Of a stretch of 64,000 nt of DNA, positions 1 through 10,200 are shown piece after piece. The notes beneath the pieces are model-generated. The model saw nothing but the letters and a program-made list of their open reading frames with translations, was not told where the DNA came from and did no database searches. How positions within the stretch are numbered: position 1 is the first letter of the stretch; each line of letters begins with the position of its first letter. Made by a program: the position numbers and the translations under genes. Source of the DNA: Streptomyces griseoluteus (GTDB lineage: Bacteria; Actinomycetota; Actinomycetes; Streptomycetales; Streptomycetaceae); NCBI RefSeq assembly GCF_004784465.1, contig NZ_SRRU01000001.1, positions 682,001-746,000 of the forward strand. The letters run 5' to 3'.

Positions 1-1
1 C

Positions 2-937
2 GCACGCGGTGCCGAGACCGCCCGGGAGCCGGACGGTGACGGCTCCCGCGACCGCAGGCTCGGCGCGCACCGGCACCTGGCCGAACTGCACCGGCCAGGC
101 GCCGAGGAGCTGGAGATGATCAACGCGGCGCTGTATCTGCGCCGCCCGCTCCTGGTCACCGGCAGCCCCGGCGCGGGCAAGAGCACACTCGCGCACTCGG
201 TGGCGTACGAACTGGGGCTGGGCGAGGTGCTGCGCTGGTCCATCGTGAGCCGGTCCACCCTGCAGGACGGGCTCTACCACTACGACGCCATCGCCCGCCT
301 CCAGGACGTGCAGATCGCCGCGCAGGGCGGCTACGGCAGCGCGGCCGGGAGCCCCGGTTCCGTCGAGGCCATCGGCGGCTACATCCGGCTCGGCCCGCTC
401 GGCACCGCCCTGCTGCCCTCGGACACCCCGCGCGTGCTGCTCATCGACGAACTCGACAAGAGCGACATCGACCTGCCCAACGACCTGCTGAACGTGCTGG
501 AGGAGGGCGAGTTCGAGATACCCGAGCTGCGCCGCCTGGCGGACCGGCTGCCCGACGGGGAGGCCGAGGTGCTCACCGCCGACGGCACCAAGGTCCGGGT
601 GCGTGACGGCCGGGTCCGCTGCACGTCCTTCCCGTTCGTGGTGCTCACGAGCAACGGCGAACGGGACTTCCCCGCCCCGCTGATGCGCCGCTGCATCCAT
701 CTGGAGCTGGGCCGCCCGGACCACAACCGGCTCGCCACCTTCGTCCGCGCCCACCTCGGGGACGAGGCCGCGCGGGCCGGTGACGATCTCATCGCCCGCT
801 TCCTGGAGCGCTCGCGCAGTGAACTGCTCGCCACCGACCAGTTGCTGAACGCCCTCTACCTCACCGACGCGGCCGCCCCGCCGAGCCGGGAGCGCCTGGC
901 CGACCTGCTCATCCAGCGACTCGACCGCCCGAGGTGA
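2..937 (+). CDS. MoxR-type AAA+ ATPase (5' end outside window)
   Basis: The frame is open from the window edge, so the true start lies upstream. Counting from the internal Met at 116, a Walker A motif GSPGAGKS lies at residues 16-23. A Walker B segment (LLIDELDKSD) follows near residue 108, then an arginine-rich sensor region (PLMRRCIH). This is the architecture of MoxR-family ATPases, which act as chaperone-like remodelling enzymes with von Willebrand A partners. The stop is 7 bp before the next gene, whose product has a vWA-like fold, so the two form a classic MoxR-vWA pair at the head of the fxs cluster. The family call is firm; the substrate is unknown. Confidence 0.88.
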   Translation, partial: ARGAETAREPDGDGSRDRRLGAHRHLAELHRPGAEELEMINAALYLRRPLLVTGSPGAGKSTLAHSVAYELGLGEVLRWSIVSRSTLQDGLYHYDAIARLQDVQIAAQGGYGSAAGSPGSVEAIGGYIRLGPLGTALLPSDTPRVLLIDELDKSDIDLPNDLLNVLEEGEFEIPELRRLADRLPDGEAEVLTADGTKVRVRDGRVRCTSFPFVVLTSNGERDFPAPLMRRCIHLELGRPDHNRLATFVRAHLGDEAARAGDDLIARFLERSRSELLATDQLLNALYLTDAAAPPSRERLADLLIQRLDRPR

Positions 938-944
938 GGAGCCG

Positions 945-3900
945 ATGCCCGACGCACCGGCACGACACGGCCCCGACACCCCCGATCCGCTCGCCGCGCT
1001 CGTGCTCCAGTTGCGGAGGGCCGGCCTCGAACCGGACGTGGAGGGGCTGAGCGACGCCCTGTGGCTGGCCCGGTGGACGGGTGAGCGGGAGCCGGCCGGC
1101 GCGGCCGGGCGGGCCCGTGAGGTTCCCCCGCCCCCGCCCGTCTCCCCGCCCAAGCCCCACCTCCCGCCCGCGCCGGGGGGACCCGAGGCCCCGGCCCCCG
1201 GTCCCGACCGGAGCGTCCCCCTCTACCCGGCGCCCCGTGACGGCCAGACCCGTGTCGGGCCCGGTACCCGGCTCACCGCGCTCCCGGTCGGCGTCCCGGC
1301 CGCCCCCGCACTGCCCTCCACCCTCGAACTCCAGCGCGCGCTGCGGCCCTTGCAGGCGTACCACAGTGCGGCACCCCCGCTCCGCCGCGAGCTGGACGAG
1401 ACCGCGACCGCCGAACTCAGTGCCCGGGCCGGGGGGTTGATCCTCCCCGTGTACCGCGAGGTACGGCGCGGGGACGCCCGGCTGCAACTGGTGCTGGACG
1501 CCGCGCCCTCGATGCGGGTCTGGGACCGCCTCTTCGCCGAACTGGAAGAGGTCTTCGCGCAGTTGGGCGCCTTCGGGGACATCCGGATCGCCCATCTGCA
1601 CACCGGTCCCGACGGCGAGGCGACGGTCAGCGCCAGCGCCGATCCGCGCGGGGCTCCGCAGCACACCGTGGACCGGCTCAGCGATCCCACCGGGCGCCGG
1701 ATCACCCTGCTGGTGAGCGACTGCGCGGGCCCGCTGTGGCGGTCCGGGGGCGCGCACCGGCTGCTGCACCGGCTGGCCAGGCTCGCCCCCGTCGCCGTGC
1801 TCCAGCCGCTCCCGCAGCGCCTGTGGAGCCGTACCCGGCTGCCGGTCACGTACGGCGAACTCACCCGTGGCGACACCCCCGGCGGCACCGCGCTGCGCGT
1901 CCGCACCCCCGACGGCGCGCCCGTCGTACCGCCGCCCGGTGTACTGCCCGTGCCGGTGCTGCCGCCCGAACCCGTGGCGCTCGGGGCGTGGGCGCGGCTG
2001 CTCGCCGGGGCCGGTGCCGGGCCGGTGTCCGGCGCGGTCGGCTGGGTGCGCGCCGACCAGCCGCCCGCACCGCAGGTGCGCGGCGGACGCAGGCCGACGC
2101 CGGTGGAGCGGGTCAGCCGGTTCCGCTCCGCCGCTTCGCCGGCCGCCGGCCGCCTCGCCGTCTACCTCGCCGCCGCCCCGCTCTGTCTGCCGGTGATGCG
2201 GCTGGTGCAGCGCACCATGCTGCCCGGCTCGGGCCCTGCCGAACTCGCCGAGGTGCTGCTCGGCGGCCTCGTCCGGCGGGCGGGGGAGGACCACGGGCCG
2301 GACGCCGGGCAGTGGTACGAGATGGAGCCGGAGGTGCGGGAGGCGCTGCTGTCCACGCTCGGCCGGGACGAGGCCCTGCTCGTCCTCAAGCACTGCTCCG
2401 AGTACATCGAGCAGCGCTTCGGCAAGGGCGGCGCCAACTTCCCGGCCCTCGCCCTCGCCCAGCTCGGCGGCACCAGCCACCCGGCGCGCGGGGAGGAGGA
2501 CCCGGCGGGTGCCCGCCTGTTCGGCGCGTACCCCGGTGACAACGGCGACGCCACCCTCGTCCCCCAGCCCTTCGCCGAGGTCGCCGCGCGGGTGCTGGAG
2601 CGCTTCATGCCGCTGCCGGAGCAGTTCCGGCTCTACGGCACCCGCCCCGGCACCGCCGCCGGACCCAGGCCCACGCACCCGGCGGTGGTCCGGGCCCGCA
2701 CGCTCCTCGCCCGGTTCGACGCCGACGGCATGGTGCAGGACGTGATCGACGCCGTACAGCTGCTGCGCGGCGCCACCGAGAACGAGCGCCCCGCCGGGGC
2801 CGACCCCGGACTGTGGGCCGAGTACGCGTACGCCACGCTGCGGCTGTGGGAGGTGCAGGGCGGCTCGGCGCTGCTGGCCGAGGCGGAGGCCGCCGCCGAG
2901 CGGGCCGTGGCCCATCCGCACGCCCAGCGGGAGCGGGCCGCGCTGGCCCGGGTGCTGCGGGCGGCCGCCACCGACCGCAGACGGCGCGGCGACCGGCCCG
3001 CCGCGCTGGACCTGCTGCGCCGCGCCGACCGGGAGTACGCCGTCGCCTGCGCCGCCCCCGACCTGGAGCCCGCGCAGGCGCTGCGGCTCACGCTGGAGCG
3101 GGTCGGAGCGCTGGAGGCGCAGTGGCGGCTCGGCGGGGACAGCGCGCTGCTCCAGGGCGCGGTCGGCATGCTGGAGGCGTTCGCCGACATCTGGCCCGAC
3201 CGCAGACACCGCCCGCCCGAACTGCCCCTGGCCCACGGCAGACTCCTGCTCCGCCTGGCCGACGCCACCAACGACCCCGTACAGGCGCGGGGTTATGCCG
3301 CCCAGGCGGCCGGCTCGCTCCGTGACGCGCTGGCGGCCGGCGAGGACGGGGGTCGTGAACTCACTCTCATCCGGCTGGATCTGGTCGACGCTCTCCTCCG
3401 CTCCGGCGGTGACCTCGCCGAGGCCCGGGAACGCGTCGACGCCGCCCTCGCCACGACCACGGGACGGGCCCTGCGCGCCCAACTCCACGTCAGGGCGGGC
3501 CGGATCGGAGTCGCCCGGTACGCCGAGACGGGCGATCCCCGTGAACTCCGCGACGCGGCGGAGGCGTTCGCCCGCGCGGCCGCCGACACCTCCAGGGAAG
3601 CCGCCGACTACCCCGACGTCCTCGCCGAGTGGGGCGAGGTGCTGCTGCGCCGGGCCGACGCCGAGAGCGGGGAGCGCGCCTGGGAGGCCCTCGCCCACGC
3701 GATCCGCGTCCTGCGGGACTGCCGGCGCGAGACCCACACCGGCAGCCCGCACACCGCGCACCGCCTGCTGATGCTGGGTCGCGCCCTGATCCGGCGCTAC
3801 CGGCTGCGCGGCGACCGGGTGGACCTGCGCGAGGCGGAGCACCTCTTCGGGCTCGCGGCGGCCGAGGCGGACGACCCGCTGCTGGCCGCCCGCTGCTCGC

Positions 3901-4235
3901 TGGAGCTGGGACAGGCGCAGTACGAGGCGTACCGGAGCCTGGCCCGGCCGACCCGGCTGGACGACGCGGTGGACGCCTTCCGGGCCGCGGCCGAGTCGGC
4001 GCGGGAGGCGGAGGCGGCGGCCGAGTCGGACCGCGACCGCCGGATCGCCGTCGAACTGGGCGCGCAGGCGCACCACTGGCGGGGTATGTCCTATGAAGCG
4101 GCCACCCGGCCGCGCGCGGCCCGCGACGCGTACCGCGCGGCCCGCGCCGAGTGGGCGCGGCTGCCCGAGGACAGCCTCGGCACCGGCGCCCCGACCGCCG
4201 AGGACACCGCCGGCCGGCTCGCCGGACTCGGCTGA
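945..4235 (+). CDS. SAV_2336-type vWA-like protein with helical repeat C-terminus
   Basis: A 1,096-aa protein. Residues 1-50 are a small helical N-terminus and 60-95 a Pro-rich linker. Residues about 165-330 form a vWA-like domain (strand QLVLDAAPS at 181-189, later strand LLVSDCAGP). The metal site is degenerate: DAAPS replaces DxSxS. From about residue 560 to the end it is Ala/Leu/Arg-rich and helical, resembling TPR-like repeats. Proteins of this class (SAV_2336 N-terminal family) accompany MoxR ATPases and fxs cassettes in Streptomyces. It lies 7 bp after the ATPase gene and 40 bp before fxsA, so co-transcription is likely. A role as adaptor between ATPase and effector is inference. Confidence 0.8.
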   Translation: MPDAPARHGPDTPDPLAALVLQLRRAGLEPDVEGLSDALWLARWTGEREPAGAAGRAREVPPPPPVSPPKPHLPPAPGGPEAPAPGPDRSVPLYPAPRDGQTRVGPGTRLTALPVGVPAAPALPSTLELQRALRPLQAYHSAAPPLRRELDETATAELSARAGGLILPVYREVRRGDARLQLVLDAAPSMRVWDRLFAELEEVFAQLGAFGDIRIAHLHTGPDGEATVSASADPRGAPQHTVDRLSDPTGRRITLLVSDCAGPLWRSGGAHRLLHRLARLAPVAVLQPLPQRLWSRTRLPVTYGELTRGDTPGGTALRVRTPDGAPVVPPPGVLPVPVLPPEPVALGAWARLLAGAGAGPVSGAVGWVRADQPPAPQVRGGRRPTPVERVSRFRSAASPAAGRLAVYLAAAPLCLPVMRLVQRTMLPGSGPAELAEVLLGGLVRRAGEDHGPDAGQWYEMEPEVREALLSTLGRDEALLVLKHCSEYIEQRFGKGGANFPALALAQLGGTSHPARGEEDPAGARLFGAYPGDNGDATLVPQPFAEVAARVLERFMPLPEQFRLYGTRPGTAAGPRPTHPAVVRARTLLARFDADGMVQDVIDAVQLLRGATENERPAGADPGLWAEYAYATLRLWEVQGGSALLAEAEAAAERAVAHPHAQRERAALARVLRAAATDRRRRGDRPAALDLLRRADREYAVACAAPDLEPAQALRLTLERVGALEAQWRLGGDSALLQGAVGMLEAFADIWPDRRHRPPELPLAHGRLLLRLADATNDPVQARGYAAQAAGSLRDALAAGEDGGRELTLIRLDLVDALLRSGGDLAEARERVDAALATTTGRALRAQLHVRAGRIGVARYAETGDPRELRDAAEAFARAAADTSREAADYPDVLAEWGEVLLRRADAESGERAWEALAHAIRVLRDCRRETHTGSPHTAHRLLMLGRALIRRYRLRGDRVDLREAEHLFGLAAAEADDPLLAARCSLELGQAQYEAYRSLARPTRLDDAVDAFRAAAESAREAEAAAESDRDRRIAVELGAQAHHWRGMSYEAATRPRAARDAYRAARAEWARLPEDSLGTGAPTAEDTAGRLAGLG

Positions 4236-4275
4236 CCGGCACCGAGACCACCGAGGCACACCACGGGAGGCAGCG

Positions 4276-4461
4276 ATGACGAGCGCGGGGGACGCGACAC
4301 CCGTACCGGAGCACGGCGAGCCACTGCCGGATCTGCTCACACTCGACCTGGAGGAACTGCGCACCCTGGACCATCCCGTACTGCGCGAGGTCCTGGACAC
4401 CCTCACCGAACGGGCGGGAAAACCCGCCGAGATGCTCTGGGGCTTCAACAACTGCCTCTGA
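4276..4461 (+). CDS. fxsA: FxsA-type cyclophane RiPP precursor with FNNCL C-terminus
   Basis: A 61-aa acidic peptide that starts at ATG behind GGGAGG. Most of it is a leader rich in Asp, Glu and Leu (PLPDLLTLDLEELRTLDHP at 17-35). It ends W55-G-F57-N58-N59-C60-L61. Members of the family end in FxSxx at the carboxyl terminus and are crosslinked by the radical SAM enzyme FxsB. Here the serine position is Asn, giving FxN. FxN and WxN are known three-residue cyclophane motifs in related maturase systems, so F57-N59 is the predicted ring. It is followed 138 bp later by fxsB. The precursor call rests on size, position and C-terminal register; the ring is inferred. Confidence 0.82.
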   Translation: MTSAGDATPVPEHGEPLPDLLTLDLEELRTLDHPVLREVLDTLTERAGKPAEMLWGFNNCL

Positions 4462-4598
4462 TCCAACCGCTCTTGGTCACCCGACGGCGGAATCCGGCAA
4501 GTTCCGCCGCCTTGCGTTTGGCGCCGGGCCGCGACCGGGAACGCCCCCGCACACACGGGCGAACGAGCCGCGCCCGCATCGCGGTACGGGGGTACGGG

Positions 4599-5744
4599 AT
4601 GTCCGGGACGACCGCCGCCCCGACGCGGGCGCGACCGCGCCCCTTCCGCCAGTTCATCGTCAAGGCGCACGGCCGCTGCAACCTCGCCTGCCGCTACTGC
4701 TACCTGTACGAGGGCCCCGACCACACCTGGCGCACCCGTCCCGCCGCCGCCCCCGCGGAGGTGCTCGACCGCACCGCCGACCGCATCGCCCGGCACGCCC
4801 GCGACCACGCCCTCACCGCGCTCTCCCTCGTCCTGCACGGCGGCGAACCCCTGCTGGCCGGCGCCGGCACCCTGGCGCGCTTCACCGACACCGTCCGCGC
4901 CCGCGTGCCCGAGGGCTGCGCCGTGCACGCCACCGTGCAGACGAACGCCACCCTGCTCACCCACGACCGGGTGGCCCTCCTCGCCCGGCACGGCATCCGT
5001 ATCGGCATCAGCCTCGACGGCGGGAACGCCACCCTCAACCACCGGCGCGTCGACCACGCCGGCCGCCCCTCCTGGCCCGCCGCGGCGCGCGGCGCCCGCC
5101 TGGTCGCCGACCACTTCCCCGAGGCGTACGCGGGTGTCCTCACCGTGGCCGACCCCACCACCGACCCCGTCGGGACCTACGAGTCCCTGCTCACCCTGCG
5201 CCCGCCCGTGCTCGACCTGCTGCTGCCCCACGGCAACTGGTCGGCCCCGCCCCCGCACGGGGGCGAGTACGGCGACTGGCTGTGCCGCGTCTTCGACCGC
5301 TGGTGGTCGGCCGGGCGGCGCGAGACGCGGGTACGGCTCTTCGAGGAGTGCCTCGCCCTGCTGCTCGGCCTGCCCGCCGCCACCGAGTCCCTGGGCCTCG
5401 CCCCCTTCGACGCCGTCGTCATCGAGACCGACGGCTCCATCGAACAGGTCGACTCGCTGAAGTCGGCGTACGACGGCGCCGCCGAGACCGGGCTCGACGT
5501 GTTCCGGCACGACTTCGACCAGGCCCTCGCCCACCCCGGCGTCGCCGCCCGGCAGGCCGGGCTCGCGGGACTGGCCGGGCGCTGCCGGGCCTGCCCGCTG
5601 GTCTCGGTGTGCGGGGGCGGCCACTACGCGCACCGCTACCGCGCCGGGCACGGCTTCGACAACCCGTCGGTGTACTGCGCCGACCTGCAGCGCTTCATCC
5701 GGCACGTGGCGGCGCGGCTCGCCGAGGAAGGAGGCACCCCGTGA
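4599..5744 (+). CDS. fxsB: FxsB radical SAM/SPASM peptide maturase
   Basis: A 381-aa radical SAM enzyme. The cluster-binding motif is C27-x3-C31-x2-C34 (CNLACRYC), followed by aromatic YLYEGP. A glycine-rich SAM-binding segment (LHGGEPLL) lies near residue 80. C-terminal cysteines C329, C332, C338 and C360 form a SPASM-like auxiliary cluster region. An in-frame TTG exists at 4473, but ATG 4599 has a purine-rich upstream stretch and matches the conserved domain start. The enzyme should use reductive SAM cleavage to join the Phe ring of FxsA to the beta-carbon of the residue two positions on. It shares a GTGA overlap with the next gene, so the two are translationally coupled. Confidence 0.9.
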   Translation: MSGTTAAPTRARPRPFRQFIVKAHGRCNLACRYCYLYEGPDHTWRTRPAAAPAEVLDRTADRIARHARDHALTALSLVLHGGEPLLAGAGTLARFTDTVRARVPEGCAVHATVQTNATLLTHDRVALLARHGIRIGISLDGGNATLNHRRVDHAGRPSWPAAARGARLVADHFPEAYAGVLTVADPTTDPVGTYESLLTLRPPVLDLLLPHGNWSAPPPHGGEYGDWLCRVFDRWWSAGRRETRVRLFEECLALLLGLPAATESLGLAPFDAVVIETDGSIEQVDSLKSAYDGAAETGLDVFRHDFDQALAHPGVAARQAGLAGLAGRCRACPLVSVCGGGHYAHRYRAGHGFDNPSVYCADLQRFIRHVAARLAEEGGTP

Positions 5745-7138
5745 CGGCCCCGCTGGACCGCGCCCTCGCCGAACTCAGCCGCACCGGGGGCGGCCCCGAC
5801 ACCCTCGCCCTCCTCGTCCGCGACCAGGACACCCGGCGCATGCTGCTGCTGCGCGCCGTCCTCGACGCCGCCGAGGGGGCCGGCCCCGCCGACTGCCCGC
5901 CCGCCGCCAGGCGCCGGCTGCGCGAGGACTGGGCCCTGCTGACCGAGGCCGACCGCGCCGCCGACGGACCCCGCTCGCCCGCCCGGACCCGGCTCACCTA
6001 CCCCTTGACCGGCCCCTGGGCCCGCCGCTGCCTGACCGCGCTCACCACCCCCGACGGCGCGGGTGAACTCCCGTTGGAACTGGCCTACTTCAGCGCCCTC
6101 GCCGCAGCCGCCGCAGCCCGCGCGGGCCTGCCGTTCAGCACCGGACTCACCGCCCGCGACGGCCTGCTCTGCCTGCCCTCGCTCGGCGTGCTGCGCACCG
6201 GGCGGACCGGCTCCGCCGCCATCGAGGTGCGGCACAAGAACGGCCGCCTGACCCTGCGCAGACGCGGCGCCTCCGACGTGCACGTCCGGCTGGAGCAGGG
6301 CGTCGGCGCCTGGTCCGGCGCGCCCGCCTGGACCCCGGCCCACGCCCTGCCCGGACTGCTGCCCGGCGCCGCCCCCGTACCGCTGGACGACCTCGACCCG
6401 TACCGCACCCCGCCCCACGACCCCGGACGGTTCGCGTTCAGCGGGGCCGGCGGGCCCGACCACGCCGAGCGCAAGCGCTGGCTGCAGGCGTGGTCCGGCA
6501 CGGCACAGGCGCTGCGCACCGGCGGCGAGCAGCGGCTCACCGAGACCATCGCCCTGCTGCGCTGCCTGGTCCCGCTCGCGCCCCCGCCCGGCTCGGACGG
6601 CCGGGGCAGCTCCAGCGGCACCCGGCGCGAGGCGTTCGGCGCGCTGCTCAGCACCACCCCCGCCACCCCGGCCGCGCTGGCCGCCACCCTCGTCCACGAG
6701 ATGCAGCACACCAAACTCGCCGCCCTCGGGGAACTGGTGGAACTGCACCGCGCCGGACCCGAGGCCCGCTACTTCGCCCCCTGGCGCCCCGACCCACGCC
6801 CCTACGACGGGCTGCTGCACGGCACCTACGCCCATCTGGCGCTGGCCGACCACTTCCAGCGCACCGCGCTCGCCGAACCCGCCCGCCGTGAGGCCGCCTG
6901 GGCCGAGCACGCCCGCTACCACGCCCAGGTCGCCGCGGCTCTGCCGGCGCTCGTCGCCTCACCCGATCTCACCCCCGCCGGACGCCGCTTCGTCGACGGC
7001 ATGGCCGCCGCCCACGAACGGCTCTCCGCCCGCCCCGCACCACGGGGGCACACGGCGCGCGCGCAGGCGTACGTCAAGGCGGTGCGCGCCCTCTGGTCAC
7101 AGCGCCAGCCCCCCACGCCGCCGATTCCGAACCGGTGA
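5741..7138 (+). CDS. HExxH-motif peptide-modifying protein of the fxs cassette
   Basis: A 465-aa product starting at GTG 5741 inside the stop of fxsB (GTGA). The signature is H319-E-M-Q-H323 in a helix, within a C-terminal half otherwise rich in Ala, Arg and His. Proteins with this HExxH domain recur in fxs and related radical-SAM RiPP loci; recent family naming treats them as 2-oxoglutarate-dependent peptide beta-hydroxylases. A second modification of the FxsA core or leader, probably hydroxylation, is therefore the best guess. A metalloprotease that trims the leader is the older alternative. The operon position is clear, the reaction inferred. Confidence 0.8.
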   Translation: MTAPLDRALAELSRTGGGPDTLALLVRDQDTRRMLLLRAVLDAAEGAGPADCPPAARRRLREDWALLTEADRAADGPRSPARTRLTYPLTGPWARRCLTALTTPDGAGELPLELAYFSALAAAAAARAGLPFSTGLTARDGLLCLPSLGVLRTGRTGSAAIEVRHKNGRLTLRRRGASDVHVRLEQGVGAWSGAPAWTPAHALPGLLPGAAPVPLDDLDPYRTPPHDPGRFAFSGAGGPDHAERKRWLQAWSGTAQALRTGGEQRLTETIALLRCLVPLAPPPGSDGRGSSSGTRREAFGALLSTTPATPAALAATLVHEMQHTKLAALGELVELHRAGPEARYFAPWRPDPRPYDGLLHGTYAHLALADHFQRTALAEPARREAAWAEHARYHAQVAAALPALVASPDLTPAGRRFVDGMAAAHERLSARPAPRGHTARAQAYVKAVRALWSQRQPPTPPIPNR

Positions 7139-7267
7139 AATGCCGACTTCGCACCCCCCGCTGCGCGAAGATCGGCGCACCGAGGCGTTCGTCTCCGGCG
7201 GTCGCCGTACTCCCCAGGGCCGCGCCGAGGTTCTACGATTTCCTGTCTACGTGCTGGAGGCCGCCGC

Positions 7268-10200
7268 ATGTCTGAATCCCGTACGCCGGCACCGAGCGGG
7301 AACGGGGCCGCGAGGCAGACCGTCACCATCAGCTTCGCCGGGTTCAACCGCGCCTGGGCCGCCTGGATCGGGGACCGGCTGGAGCGGCGCGGCCTCAGAG
7401 TGGTCTACCTGCGCTGGGACGCGCCCCCGGACCAGCCCCTCACCGACCTGCTGCGCGACCTCACCCTTGCCGAGGGCCGCACCCTGATCGTGGTCAGCGA
7501 GTGGTACTTCCAGCTCGGCCCGCGCACCCACGACGAGTGGAACGCGGCCCTGCGCGAGGTCGTCGGTGCCGATCCGGGCCGGTTCGCCGCCGTCTCCGTC
7601 ACCAACGCCCCGCTGCCCTCCGCCGTCGCCGCGCTCGCCCCCGTCGACCTCACCAACATGGGCGCCGACGAGGCCGAACGCCGCCTGCTGGACCGCCTCG
7701 ACCTGCCCCACGACACCCGCCCGGGCGACGACGCGGGGCGCCTGGCGCCCCGCTTCCCGGCCGCCATGCCCGACGTGTGGGGCGGGGTGCCGCGCCGCAA
7801 CACCCGCTTCACCGGCCGCGAGCCGCTGCTCAACGACGCCTACCACCTGCTCCAGGGCAGCGATCCCGGCGCGGGTGTCCTCACCCTGCACGGCATGTCA
7901 GGCGTCGGCAAGACCCAGCTCGCCGCCGAGTACGTCTACCGCTTCGGCTCCGAGTACGACGTGGTGTGGTGGGTCAACGCCGAGAAACGCGTCAGCTACC
8001 GCCGCCTCCTCGCCGAACTCGCCCCCAAACTCGGCCTGTCCACCGGCGCCGAGTACGGCGAGCGGCTGCGCGCCGTCCGCGACGCGCTGCGCCGGGGCAC
8101 CCCGTACTCCCGCTGGCTGCTCGTGCTGGACGGCGCCGACGAACCCGACCAGATCTGGGACCTCGTCCCCACCGGCCCCGGCCATGTGCTCATCACCTCC
8201 CGCAACCCCGAGTGGGGCGAGCACAACAGCAAGCTCCTCGAAGTCCCCGTCTACGGCCGCGACGAGTCGGTCGCCTTCATCCGCCGCCGCGCGCCCCGGC
8301 TCACCGAACCCGACGCCGACCAGCTCGCCCAGGCGCTGGAGGACCTGCCGCTGCTGCTGGACCAGACCGCGGGCTGGCTCAACGACTCCGACCTCTCGGT
8401 GGAGGAGTACATCGCCCTGCTGGACGGCGGGATCGACCAGGACGTGGTCAAGGTGTCCGCGGACTTCCCGCTCGCCTTCCAGACCGCCTGGTCGATACTG
8501 CTGAACAAGCTCCGCGAGACCGTCCCCGAGTCCGTCGACCTGCTGCGGCTGTGCACCTTCTTCGCCCCCGGCTTCATCCCGGTCAGGCTGCTGAAGGAGA
8601 TGAACCACGACGACCTGCCCGAACAGCTCGCCGGGCTGCTGGACGACCCGCTGCTGTGGAACAAGGCCGTCAACCAGCTCCGCCAGTACTCCGTGGTCCG
8701 GCTGGAGTCGCACGAGGCCATGCTGGACGAGGCCGTCGCCTCCGGCGAGTCGGTCTACCTGCACCGGATGGTCCACCAGATCGTGCACAAGGACATGCCC
8801 GAGGCCGACCGGAGAGAGTTCATCGAGGTGGTCCGCCGCGCCCTCGCCGAGGCCGACCCCGGCCGCCCCACCGACACCCGCAACTGGGACGCGTACGCCG
8901 AGATCGTCCCGCACCTCAAGTACGCCGACGTGCTGCGCAGCAAGGACCGCCGGGTGCAGGGGCTGGTGCTCAACTGCCTGCGGTACATGCTGTTCGCGGG
9001 GGAGTACACGGCGGGCGTCAACCTCGGCGGCCGCGCCCTCGCCACCTGGCGCGAGCTGCTCGGCGAGTCCCACCCCCGCGTCTGGGAGGTGACCTACCAC
9101 TACGCCAACCTGCTGCGCTCGGCCGGCCGCTTCCAGGAGACCGAGGCCATCGACCGCGCCGCCCGCGAGCAACTCCTCGCCGAACGCGGCGAACACGACC
9201 TCGACCACCTCAGGATGGCCGGCGGACTCGCCGCCGACCTGCGGGAACTCGGCCAGTACGACGCGGCCCTCGAACTCGACGAATGGCTCTACCCCACCTA
9301 CCGCGAGCTGTTCGGCGAGCACGACTCGCGCACCCTCAACGCCCAGAACAACCTCGGCTTCACCCTGCGCCTCCTCGGGCGGTACGAGCAGGCCCGCGGC
9401 TTCGACACCCGGACCCTGGAGGCCCGCCGCCAGCTCCTCAAGGGCCGCCACCCCTGGACCCTGTTCTCCGAGGTCTCCTACGCGGTCGACCTGCGCCTGC
9501 TGGGCCGCTACGCCGAGGCCGAGTCGATCCAGACCAAGAACGTCCGCGAGTACCGCATCGTCATGGGCCCGGACAACCAGAACACCCTGCGCGCCGAGCA
9601 CAACCTCGCGCTGTGCCGGCTGCGCGGCGGGGACCGGGCCGGGGCGGGCGAACTGCTCACCCGCGTCCTGGAGGGGCTGGAGCGCAAGCTCGGGGACAGC
9701 CACACGCACACCCTGGCCGCCGCGGTCAGCCAGAGCTGCTTCGCCCGCGAGCACGGCGACATCGACCAGGCCCGCGAGGCCAGCGAGTCCGTCCTCGCCC
9801 GCTACGAACTGCTGCTGCCCGAGGGCCACCCCTTCATCATCGGCGCCCGCGCCAACCACGCGCTGGTGCTGCGCAGCGTCGGCGAACGCGACCACGCCCA
9901 CGTACTGATCGAGCAGAGCCTCGCCGACATGACCGCCGCGCTGGGGGAGACCCACCCCTACGCGCTCGGCTGCGCCGTCAACGCGGCCGCGCTGCGCAAC
10001 CTGGTCGGGGACACCGAGGCCGCCGCCGACCTCAGCCAGATCACCATCCTGCGCGCCACCGACACCCTCGGCCGCACCCACCCCCTCACCCTGACCGCCC
10101 GCGTCGCCTACGCGGCCGACCTGCGCGCGCTGCGCGACCGCCAGCAGGCGGAGAAGGTCGAGCAGGAGGCCCTGTCCGACCTCGCGGCCACCCTCGGCCC

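Noticed and set aside
909..5705. 1,598-codon open frame on the minus strand opposite the vWA and fxsB genes
   Set aside because: Gly/Val/Arg-rich composition without domains, caused by high third-position GC of the plus-strand genes, which have motifs and ribosome sites.
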